NCBI GenBank assembly: GCA_022736605.1
Contig: DZDB01000058.1
Coordinates: forward strand, 1-11,381
Reading direction: 5' to 3'
Origin: Sideroxydans lithotrophicus
GTDB lineage: Bacteria > Pseudomonadota > Gammaproteobacteria > Burkholderiales > Sulfuriferulaceae
Length of the DNA: 11,381 bases
Shown here: positions 7,156-11,381 of the stretch, piece after piece
Layout: each line of letters opens with the position of its first letter
Numbering within the stretch: position 1 is the first letter of the stretch
Position numbers and translations under genes: made by a program
The notes under the pieces: model-generated
What the model was told of the DNA's origin: nothing
Database searches by the model: none
The model's input: only the letters and a program-made list of their open reading frames with translations

Positions 7156-7184
7156 TTGCTGTAACCGTACTGCTCGGGTATCCT
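7156..7184 (+). promoter_or_regulatory. Predicted promoter of tRNA-Ser
   Basis: TTGCTG (7156-7161) and TATCCT (7179-7184) are 17 bp apart. The -10 box is followed by a GC-rich discriminator (CGCGGA), typical of stable-RNA promoters under stringent control. The predicted start falls near 7191, about 37 nt before the mature tRNA 5' end at 7228. Confidence 0.55.
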
Positions 7185-7227
7185 CGCGGACTTTCCCGGG
7201 TTATGAAAATAACCCCTCAAAATTTCC

Positions 7228-7318
7228 GGAGAGGTGGATGAGCGGTTTAAGTCGCACGCCTGGAAAGCGTGTTTAGGATAATATCCTAACGCGGGTTCGA
7301 ATCCCGCCCTCTCCGCCA
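7228..7318 (+). tRNA. tRNA-Ser (anticodon GGA)
   Basis: A complete class II tRNA. The acceptor stem GGAGAGG (7228-7234) pairs with CCTCTCC (7308-7314), with discriminator G7315 and encoded CCA (7316-7318). The anticodon stem is CACGC/GCGTG (7255-7259, 7267-7271), with loop CTGGAAA and anticodon GGA at 7262-7264, reading UCC and UCU. The long variable arm forms a 7-bp stem with an AAT loop (7273-7289), as serine tRNAs require. The T arm is GCGGG-TTCGAAT-CCCGC (7291-7307). It borders the accessory region on its 3' side. tRNA 3' ends are common integration targets, but no second copy of this 3' end is visible elsewhere in the window. Confidence 0.98.
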
Positions 7319-7338
7319 ATTACATCTAATAGCACCTT

Positions 7339-7363
7339 GAAAATAAAGATATATTTTATTTTC
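7339..7363 (+). terminator. AT-rich hairpin after tRNA-Ser, possible terminator
   Basis: GAAAATAAA (7339-7347) pairs with TTTATTTTC (7355-7363) around a 7-nt loop, 20 nt past the CCA. The 3' arm is itself T-rich, so pairing plus a U-rich end could stop the tRNA transcript. The stem is almost all A-T pairs and therefore weak. The 5' half of the arm also covers the end of the small minus-strand frame at 7356-7529. Confidence 0.4.
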
Positions 7364-7529
7364 TATCCGCAAAGTTCTTGCCTGCGGCCTTACCCTGCAA
7401 CATCGCTTTCCAAAATCCACCATCAAAATACCGGATCACGTTACATCGCTCCCGGCACAGTATTAAGCGTCTTTCCAAATAAAACTGAGCAGTTTGATGT
7501 TTCCGCATCTTGCCAGCCGCTTTGCCCAT
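7356..7529 (-). CDS. Possible small basic protein with a repeated GKAAGK motif
   Basis: A 57-codon frame starting MGKAAGKMRKHQTAQ and ending QGKAAGKNFADRK, read in the same direction as vapBC and beginning 22 bp after the vapC stop. I do not recognise a family. Two features hint that it is or was coding. First, GKAAGK occurs at both ends, and the two DNA copies differ only at third codon positions over six codons. Second, a third copy of the DNA at 9051-9074 reads GEAAGKMRQR before a stop, just after higA. Against it, there is no clear ribosome site, it is short, and no conserved domain is apparent. An in-frame ATG at 7538 would add three residues. It may be a relic of a gene that once followed the TA modules. 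Confidence 0.25.
   Translation of the reverse strand: MGKAAGKMRKHQTAQFYLERRLILCRERCNVIRYFDGGFWKAMLQGKAAGKNFADRK
7503..7526. repeat. Direct repeat copy A (24 bp), just past vapC
   Basis: The 20 bp from 7503 to 7522 (CCGCATCTTGCCAGCCGCTT) recur exactly at 9051-9070; with one mismatch the match extends to 24 bp. Copy A lies 25 bp beyond the vapC stop codon and copy B 27 bp beyond the higA stop codon, in the same orientation. See the finding on the paired architecture. Confidence 0.85.
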
Positions 7530-7551
7530 GATCCGCATAGGCTACGGTGTT

Positions 7552-7974
7552 TCAAAACTCGATCAATTCCATACCATGGCGCTTTGCGTTCACTGCCAGC
7601 GTCCCGTCCAGCGTTGCCATATGGCGCGCCTCTAATTCCAGAGCTACGGCAAGATGCAAAGAATCCCCAGCGCGCAGGCCGTGATCGTGCTGCCTGACCA
7701 TTTCCGCAGCCAGACCGAATGCACTGCGGCTGACCGGGACAATGCGCAGACCCCCCTCTGTCAGCAACTCAAACTCCTTATGCACCCGCTTTGCATTGGC
7801 CTCGTTAATCTGGCCGGTGCGCAGCTTGATAGATATGGCGCTGAAAAACTCCGTCAGCAGCCAATCGGAGCAGGTTGGCGTATCGCGCAGCCCGGCATAC
7901 CAGGCGGTCACGTCCTGCGTTGTAGGCTCGACAGTCAGCAGCGCGACGATCACGCTGGTATCGACGTAGATCAT
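7552..7974 (-). CDS. vapC: VapC-type PIN-domain toxin (ribonuclease)
   Basis: A 140-residue PIN-domain protein, the toxin of a type II toxin-antitoxin pair. VapC toxins are Mg2+-dependent endoribonucleases, often acting on tRNA or rRNA. The four acidic PIN residues are all visible: D5 (YVDTS), E42 (LLTEFF), D104 (RAGDSLHLA) and D123 (TLDGTLA), so the enzyme looks active. ATG at 7974 shares one base with the vapB stop codon (TGATG arrangement), so toxin translation should be coupled to antitoxin. The target is unknown. It is the last gene of the second TA unit of the island; the shared 24-bp repeat lies just beyond it. Confidence 0.93.
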   Translation of the reverse strand: MIYVDTSVIVALLTVEPTTQDVTAWYAGLRDTPTCSDWLLTEFFSAISIKLRTGQINEANAKRVHKEFELLTEGGLRIVPVSRSAFGLAAEMVRQHDHGLRAGDSLHLAVALELEARHMATLDGTLAVNAKRHGMELIEF

Positions 7975-8222
7975 CAGTAGCGTGCCGCTTGCCGCATGGT
8001 TTCCACAACCGGCGCAGTCATCGGCATGGAAGCGTGCAGCTTGGCAATGCGCGTCAAAAAAGCGGCCTTGTCAAATGCTCGCTCAGGCGCCAGGGTGATT
8101 TCACCAGCCGGGGTGATGCTGGCTTCAACACTATCCCCCTCTTTGAGGCCAGCAGCGCGAGTGCATTCAACTGGCAAACGCACCGCCAAACTGTTGCCCC
8201 ATTTAGATACCTGTAGTCTCAT
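7974..8222 (-). CDS. vapB: VapB-type AbrB/MazE-fold antitoxin
   Basis: An 82-residue protein. Residues 1-45 (MRLQVSKWGNSLAVRLPVE ... EGDSVEASITPAGEITL) form the swapped-hairpin AbrB/MazE DNA-binding domain. The C-terminal 35 residues are the likely toxin-binding tail. It neutralises VapC and, bound to it, represses its own promoter. ATG at 8222 has a good ribosome site (AGAGGTG) upstream. The gene precedes the toxin, the usual vapBC order, and overlaps it by one base. A near-consensus promoter and a palindrome lie directly upstream. Confidence 0.92.
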   Translation of the reverse strand: MRLQVSKWGNSLAVRLPVECTRAAGLKEGDSVEASITPAGEITLAPERAFDKAAFLTRIAKLHASMPMTAPVVETMRQAARY

Positions 8223-8244
8223 TACACACCTCTATTTGTATATC

Positions 8245-8282
8245 AATGTAGATACATTATAGCCTGATAAGTCTCATGTCAA
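8245..8282 (-). promoter_or_regulatory. vapBC promoter with overlapping operator-like palindrome
   Basis: On the minus strand a perfect TTGACA (plus 8277-8282) and a perfect TATAAT (plus 8256-8261) are present, though with a short 15-bp spacer. An inverted repeat AATGTA-GA-TACATT (8245-8258) overlaps the -10 box on its downstream side. This is where VapB or the VapBC complex would be expected to bind to shut the operon off. The consensus boxes and palindrome are seen; autoregulation is inferred from the family. Confidence 0.65.
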
Positions 8283-8291
8283 GCGGTTGAT

Positions 8292-8437
8292 CTATTATCT
8301 ATCGCATCATGCTGCGCTTACCATCCGCACCACATTGCCAGCGCCAGCACAGTGGCGCTCCCATGCGTCCATAAGCGCCATCCGGCGCTCGAATAGGTCG
8401 CATAGGCAGCTTCCACCCGGTTCTGATTGCTGTGAGC
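8292..8437. repeat. Long imperfect direct repeat, copy 1 (integrase 3' end)
   Basis: This stretch matches 9802-9952 in the same orientation across the last ~45 integrase codons plus about 15 bp past the stop codon, with substitutions and small indels. The similarity ends abruptly past CTATTAT, where the vapBC and higBA upstream regions diverge. It marks two relatives of one integrase gene. Confidence 0.8.
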
Positions 8438-9015
8438 AAGCGCAGCCTCCATAACAGCGCGGGGGATAGACGTTAGCTCAGCGCCCAGTCGCGGAATGAT
8501 GATCTGAACCCGTGAACCGTTATGCCAGCGGACACAGTGCGCAGTGTCTTGGTTAGCGCCACATCGCACAGCAGCCCACCACGCGCACCGGGAAACACGC
8601 GGTCTGTGCCAGACTGCCGCCATGCTTGCATTGTTTCCAGTATCTGCACAGCCTCATCGCACAACGGCACGCTGTGCTCTTTTTGCGCCTTCATGCGGCT
8701 GGCTGGAATTGTCCATACTTTCGCATCAAGGTTGATTTCTGACCACTCAGCGCCACGTGCTTCGCCTGAGCGTGCGGCCGTCAGGATGGTAAAACGCAGG
8801 CAGTAAGCCGACAGGAAAGTTTTGCCACGCAATACACACATAACACGCGGTACATCGGCATAAGGTGCGGCGGGGTGATGAACACGTGGCGTTACTTTTC
8901 GCGGCGCGGGTAGAACCTTGTCAAGATTGCCTTTCCAGCGTGCAGGGTTGCGGCGGTCATTGTCTTCGTGGACGGCGGCATAATCCAGCACAGCCTCGAT
9001 ACGCTGGCATGCCAT
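8307..9015 (-). pseudogene. Tyrosine integrase (P4/DUF4102 type), truncated and frameshifted
   Basis: The frame from 9015 reads RIEAVLDYAAV ... NPARWKGNLDKVLP ... TAARSGEARGAEWSEINL ... HGFRSSFRDWA. These are the end of the core-binding domain and most of the catalytic domain of P4-like integrases. The catalytic Arg of TAARSGE and the H-x-x-R of HGFRSSFR are intact. At about 8481 a 1-nt deletion ends the frame (stop at 8473), yet the next frame continues ELTSIPRAVMEAALAHSNQNRVEAAY, which holds the tyrosine. At about 8401 a deletion of about 7 nt, judged against the second copy, shifts frame again, after which CDLFERRMALMDAW ... GNVVRMVSAA leads to a stop at 8307. The N-terminal half (roughly 170-200 residues) is absent; homology fades near 9010. 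The product cannot be active. Confidence 0.9.
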
Positions 9016-9050
9016 GCACGGTATAGCGCTCGTTAAACGCCTGGTCGTTG

Positions 9051-9074
9051 CCGCATCTTGCCAGCCGCTTCGCC
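9051..9074. repeat. Direct repeat copy B (24 bp), just past higA
   Basis: The exact 20-bp match to 7503-7522, one mismatch over 24 bp. It lies between the higA stop and the broken 5' end of the integrase remnant, so it sits at or near an old junction. The heptamer GTTAAAC flanks it on both sides in direct orientation (9032-9038 and 9093-9099). Confidence 0.85.
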
Positions 9075-9089
9075 TGAAACCGTCAGGCG
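9071..9089 (-). terminator. Hairpin after higA, weak terminator candidate
   Basis: CGCCTGA (9071-9077) and TCAGGCG (9083-9089) form a perfect 7-bp GC-rich stem with a 5-nt loop, 12 bp past the higA stop codon. On the minus strand it is followed by GAAGCGG rather than a T-run, so it is not a classical terminator. Confidence 0.35.
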
Positions 9090-9101
9090 GCGGTTAAACC
9101 C

Positions 9102-9455
9102 TTATGCCGCCACTTGCAGCGGTGAAACCTCCTTATCGATCCGCTCACCTAGTTCCAATTTTGCAGTTTCCAGATCGTACTGAGCCTGGAGATTCATCCA
9201 GATTTGCGCATCCATGCCAAATAGTTTGGACAACCGTAAGGCGGTATCTGCCGTGATTGCGCGATTGCCAGCGCAAATCTCGTCGATGCGCCGCTGCTGC
9301 ACATTCGTCAGCTTGGCAACCTTGTAACGGGTAATACCCATTGGCTCAATAAAATCATTCATCAGCACGTCCCCAGGATGTACCGGTGCGAGCCGCTTCC
9401 CGGTAGTCACGTCTCGAAAGTCCATTCTGTCTAAGTCTTTGCGGTCAATATTCAT
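9102..9455 (-). CDS. higA: HigA-family antitoxin (XRE-type helix-turn-helix)
   Basis: A 117-residue antitoxin. The block RLAPVHPGDVLMNDFIEPMG (21-40) followed by the helix-turn-helix region ITRYKVAKLTNV...RIDEICAGNRAITADTALRLSKLFG (41-80) is the signature of the HigA/VapI group. It is followed by IWMNLQAQYDLETAK, the usual end of the domain. HigA binds HigB and represses the operon. ATG at 9455 lies 12 bp after the higB stop with a strong ribosome site (GAGGT, 6 nt upstream), so antitoxin should be made more efficiently than toxin, whose start lacks such a site. Toxin-before-antitoxin is the normal higBA order. About 20 extra N-terminal residues precede the usual start of the family; that segment is charged. 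Confidence 0.93.
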   Translation of the reverse strand: MNIDRKDLDRMDFRDVTTGKRLAPVHPGDVLMNDFIEPMGITRYKVAKLTNVQQRRIDEICAGNRAITADTALRLSKLFGMDAQIWMNLQAQYDLETAKLELGERIDKEVSPLQVAA

Positions 9456-9467
9456 CTTGTTACCTCG

Positions 9468-9749
9468 TCAGTGATAATCAACAATCTCGGCGTCGAACGC
9501 ATGGCCATCACGCCATGTGAAACAGATACGCCACTGGTCATTGATGCGGATGCTCCATTGTCCTGCGCGGTCGCCCTTGAGCTGTTCCAGACGGTTCCCG
9601 GGCGGCACGCGCAGGCTTTCCAGCATTGCCGCCGAATCAATCAGTTTCAACTTTCTTCGGGCAGTGGCCTGGATGGTCTTGGGCAACTTCCGAACCTCAA
9701 GGCCATTAAAGATTGCGGCGGTCTGCTTGTCAGCAAAAGTTTGAATCAT
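9468..9749 (-). CDS. higB: HigB-family toxin (RelE-fold ribonuclease)
   Basis: A 93-residue RelE/HigB-fold toxin, which in studied relatives cuts mRNA on the ribosome. The family pattern is complete: N-terminal MIQTFADKQTAAIFNG, then RLEQLKGDRAGQWSIRINDQWRICF, and a C-terminus ending IVDYH, with D91, Y92 and H93 at the positions of catalytic residues reported for HigB. The toxin therefore looks active. ATG at 9749 has no visible Shine-Dalgarno, which may keep toxin synthesis low. It is the first gene of a two-gene operon with higA. It is flanked upstream by an integrase remnant rather than a host gene. Confidence 0.93.
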   Translation of the reverse strand: MIQTFADKQTAAIFNGLEVRKLPKTIQATARRKLKLIDSAAMLESLRVPPGNRLEQLKGDRAGQWSIRINDQWRICFTWRDGHAFDAEIVDYH

Positions 9750-9756
9750 GGTTAAT

Positions 9757-9781
9757 AGTATTGCATCTCAGCAGTATTGCA
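9757..9781 (-). promoter_or_regulatory. higBA promoter region with 9-bp direct repeats
   Basis: The nonamer AGTATTGCA (plus strand) occurs twice, at 9757-9765 and 9773-9781, a 16-bp period. On the minus strand the pair also forms a candidate promoter: TTGCAA as -35 and TACTAT as -10, 16 bp apart. The repeats overlap both boxes and would be a natural HigA operator. The -10 box lies only 5-6 bp before the ATG, so the message would be leaderless or nearly so; the true start may be different. Confidence 0.45.
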
Positions 9782-9801
9782 AAGCGTTATTATTGGTTGG
9801 G

Positions 9802-9952
9802 CTATTATTTATCGCATCAAGCCGCGCTAACCATCCGCACCACGTTGCCAGTAACAGAACAGTAACGCCCCATGTGTCCATAAGATCCCTGCGGCGCTCG
9901 AAAAGATCGCTGCACATGTAGGCGGTTCTACCCGGTTCTGATTTTTGTGGGC
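9802..9952. repeat. Long imperfect direct repeat, copy 2 (integrase 3' end)
   Basis: Partner of 8292-8437, same orientation. Shared landmarks are the NQNRVE, DLFERR, LMD-x-W and GNVVRMVSAA codons and the segment TGATGCGATA-R-ATAATAG spanning the stop codon and its 3' side. After that the sequence turns into the higBA promoter instead of the vapBC promoter. Confidence 0.8.
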
Positions 9953-9976
9953 TGGAATGGTCCAGACTATAGCGGC
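9817..9976 (-). pseudogene. Second tyrosine integrase remnant, internally deleted and frameshifted
   Basis: From about 9976 one frame reads AIVWTIPA and then AHKNQNRVE with no gap. In copy 1 the matching segments (KVWTIPA and AHSNQNRVE) lie about 270 bp apart, so an internal deletion has fused them. A 1-nt deletion near 9924 moves the continuation, AYMCSDLFERRRDLMDTW, to another frame. A further 1-nt deletion near 9866 moves the terminal GNVVRMVSAA to a third, ending at a stop at 9817. It is thus a relic of the same integrase type as 8307-9015, but with different lesions. The outer boundary lies somewhere between about 9976 and the efflux gene stop at 10010. Confidence 0.8.
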
Positions 9977-10009
9977 CTGGTGGCGTCAGCATGGCGCAAC
10001 ACACGCAAT

Positions 10010-11381
10010 TTACCAGCCGCCCCCCAGCGCCTGAATCAGCGCCACGCTCGCGGTCATCTGTTGGCCAGCGGTTTGCAAGGCGCTGTTGTGCGCGCTGTAG
10101 GCGGCGGCTTGCGCGGTCAGGACGTTGAGATACGGCACGATGCCGGCCTTGTACTGGTTGGCGACGAGCGTCAGCGCGTCGTCGGCGGCGCGCACGGCGT
10201 CCTGTTGCAGCGTGGTTTGCCCGGCGAGAATGGACAGCGCGGCGAGCTGGTCTTCCACCTGCTGGAATGCGACCAGGCTGGCCTGGCGGTATTGCGCCAC
10301 GGTTTGCTGATAGGCCGCTTCGTTTTGCGCCACTTGGGCGCGGCGTGCGCCGCCGTCAAACAGCGCCTGCGCCAGCGACGGACCGATTGACCAGAACAGA
10401 TTCGGCGCGCTGAGCAAATCGGCAATCGCCGAGCTGCGGTAGCCGCCTGCGGCGGATAAGGTCAGCGCCGGAAAATACGCCGACTTGGCGACGCCGATCT
10501 GCGCGTTGGCAGCGGCGACCTTGCGCTCGGCCGAGGCGATATCGGGACGGCGCAGTAATAGTTGCGACGGCAGGCCGCTCGGCACGGTTTGCGCCAGCGG
10601 CAGGCCGGGCATAGCGGGCAGGGTGAAACTGCTGGCCGGTTCGCCGATGAGCACGGCGATGGCGTGTTCGAGCTGGGCGCGCTGCACGCCGAAGGCATTC
10701 AACTGCACCCGCGCATTGGCGAGCTGGGTTTGCGCCTGCGCCACGTCGGCGCGGCTGGCGACCCCGGCGGCGTAGCGGTTTTGCGTCAGTTGCAGCGATT
10801 TTTCGTAGGCGCTGACGGTATCGCGCGCCAGTGCGGTCTGGCTGTCGAGCTGGCGAATCTGGAAATAATTCTGCGCCAGCGTGGCTTGCAGGCTCAGTTG
10901 TGCGGCTTGCAGATCGGCGGCGCTGGCTTCGGCTGTTGCCGTGCTGGCCTCGACCTGACGCCGCACCCGACCCCATAAATCCGGCGCCCAGCTGGCGTTC
11001 AGGCCCAGGCTATAACTGTTGTCGATACGGCCGCTGAAGCTGCTGTTGCTGTTGCTGTTAATTGTCGGGCTGCCCGACGCGGCACGCGACGCCGACGCCG
11101 TGGCGCCAATCGTGGGCAAGGCCGACGCCTGCGCCGCCTGCGTCAAGGCCAGCGCCTGCTGATAGGCGTAATACGACGCGCGCAGGCTCTGGTTGGCGCT
11201 GGCGACACGCGGTTCGAGCTGGTTGAGCTGGGCATCGTTGTAAATTTCCCACCACGCGCCGTTTACTGGCGCGGTCTGCGCGTCAGTCACCAGCCAGCCG
11301 GGATAAGCCTTGAATTGCGTGGGCGTGGCGGTGTCCGGCTTGACGTAATTGGGGCCGACCGCGCAGCCCGCAAGGGTAGCG
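10010..11381 (-). CDS. RND efflux system outer-membrane lipoprotein (OprM/NodT family), 5' end outside window
   Basis: About 456 residues are visible of a protein that is normally about 470-490 long. The edge cuts in the signal peptide: the first visible residues are ATLAGC, a lipobox whose Cys would be lipidated, followed by AVGPNYVKP, the classic start of mature OprM/CusC/NodT proteins. Family blocks follow in order: WWEIYNDAQLNQL, a Ser/Asn-rich beta-strand hairpin region, WAPDLWGRVRR, LLLRRPDIASAERKVAAANAQIGVAKSAYFPAL in the second repeat, and the end QALGGGW. It forms the trimeric outer-membrane and periplasmic channel of a tripartite pump. The adaptor and inner-membrane pump genes should lie to the right, outside the window. 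A GTG at 11290 is internal and not the start. The 3' end directly borders the accessory island. Confidence 0.93.
   Translation of the reverse strand, partial: ATLAGCAVGPNYVKPDTATPTQFKAYPGWLVTDAQTAPVNGAWWEIYNDAQLNQLEPRVASANQSLRASYYAYQQALALTQAAQASALPTIGATASASRAASGSPTINSNSNSSFSGRIDNSYSLGLNASWAPDLWGRVRRQVEASTATAEASAADLQAAQLSLQATLAQNYFQIRQLDSQTALARDTVSAYEKSLQLTQNRYAAGVASRADVAQAQTQLANARVQLNAFGVQRAQLEHAIAVLIGEPASSFTLPAMPGLPLAQTVPSGLPSQLLLRRPDIASAERKVAAANAQIGVAKSAYFPALTLSAAGGYRSSAIADLLSAPNLFWSIGPSLAQALFDGGARRAQVAQNEAAYQQTVAQYRQASLVAFQQVEDQLAALSILAGQTTLQQDAVRAADDALTLVANQYKAGIVPYLNVLTAQAAAYSAHNSALQTAGQQMTASVALIQALGGGW

Noticed and set aside
8318..8623. Independent 101-codon gene inside the integrase region
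   Set aside because: Only its middle part matches an integrase (ELTSIPRAVMEAALAH ... VEAAY); the start is the other frame of the same gene. It is best read as part of the frameshifted integrase.
9032..9099. Integron attC site near repeat B
   Set aside because: The GTTRRRY-like heptamers are in direct, not inverted, orientation, no matching site follows vapBC, and the recombinase relics are P4-type, not IntI.
9768..10004. Independent 78-codon gene between higB and the efflux gene
   Set aside because: Its recognisable part (AYMCSDLFERRRDLMDTW) is one frame of the second integrase relic; the rest is noise from frameshifts.
7228..10010. Duplicated tRNA-Ser 3' end as attR
   Set aside because: I looked for the T-arm/acceptor sequence between 7319 and 10010 and at the efflux border and found no second copy.
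10010..11290. Efflux protein starting at the GTG at 11290
   Set aside because: The frame continues upstream through a lipobox Cys and the GPNYVKP start of the mature protein to the window edge, so the real start is outside.
1..11381. CRISPR array, rRNA genes or insertion-sequence transposase
   Set aside because: No regularly spaced short repeats, no rRNA-like sequence and no transposase frame or terminal inverted repeats were seen.

Overview
The window looks like chromosome from a Gram-negative proteobacterium, most likely a betaproteobacterium. The grounds are moderately high G+C, a proteobacterial rnfABCDGE operon, a short H-NS-family protein with a C-terminal GNGRHPAW-type DNA-binding motif, a tRNA-Ser with encoded CCA, and an RND-type outer-membrane efflux lipoprotein. 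I cannot fix genus or species from the sequence alone.

Layout. (1) 1-317, plus strand: the 3' end of a class I SAM-dependent methyltransferase, cut by the window edge. (2) 319-5463, minus strand: a complete, tightly packed Rnf operon read in the order rnfA-rnfB-rnfC-rnfD-rnfG-rnfE. Most junctions overlap by 4 bp or are nearly abutting, and a near-consensus sigma70 promoter lies just upstream of rnfA. The products form a membrane ion-coupled NAD:ferredoxin oxidoreductase (or its SoxR-reducing variant). (3) 5464-6196: a regulatory-looking spacer, an H-NS-like gene and its AT-rich promoter region with several inverted repeats. (4) 6197-7066, minus strand: an AurF-like non-heme diiron oxygenase with all the expected metal ligands. 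(5) 7228-7318, plus strand: tRNA-Ser(GGA) behind a stable-RNA-type promoter. (6) About 7320-10005: an accessory island remnant wedged between the tRNA and an efflux operon. (7) 10010-11381, minus strand: most of an OprM/NodT-type outer-membrane efflux lipoprotein, cut at the right edge in its signal peptide.

The island is the most unusual part. Read on the minus strand it has two units of the same architecture. Each has a decayed 3' end of a P4/DUF4102-type tyrosine integrase, then a complete toxin-antitoxin (TA) module, then a shared 20-bp motif (24 bp with one mismatch) 25-27 bp past the last TA stop codon. The TA module differs: higBA in the first unit, vapBC in the second. The two integrase tails are clearly homologous to each other but carry different disabling lesions. 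Both TA modules look intact, with own promoters, operator-like repeats and key residues. This suggests either two related integrase-plus-TA mini-islands stacked in tandem, or a conserved scaffold into which different TA cassettes were exchanged; the integrases died and the addictive cargo stayed. This is inference from the layout; the homology, repeats and lesions are visible directly.
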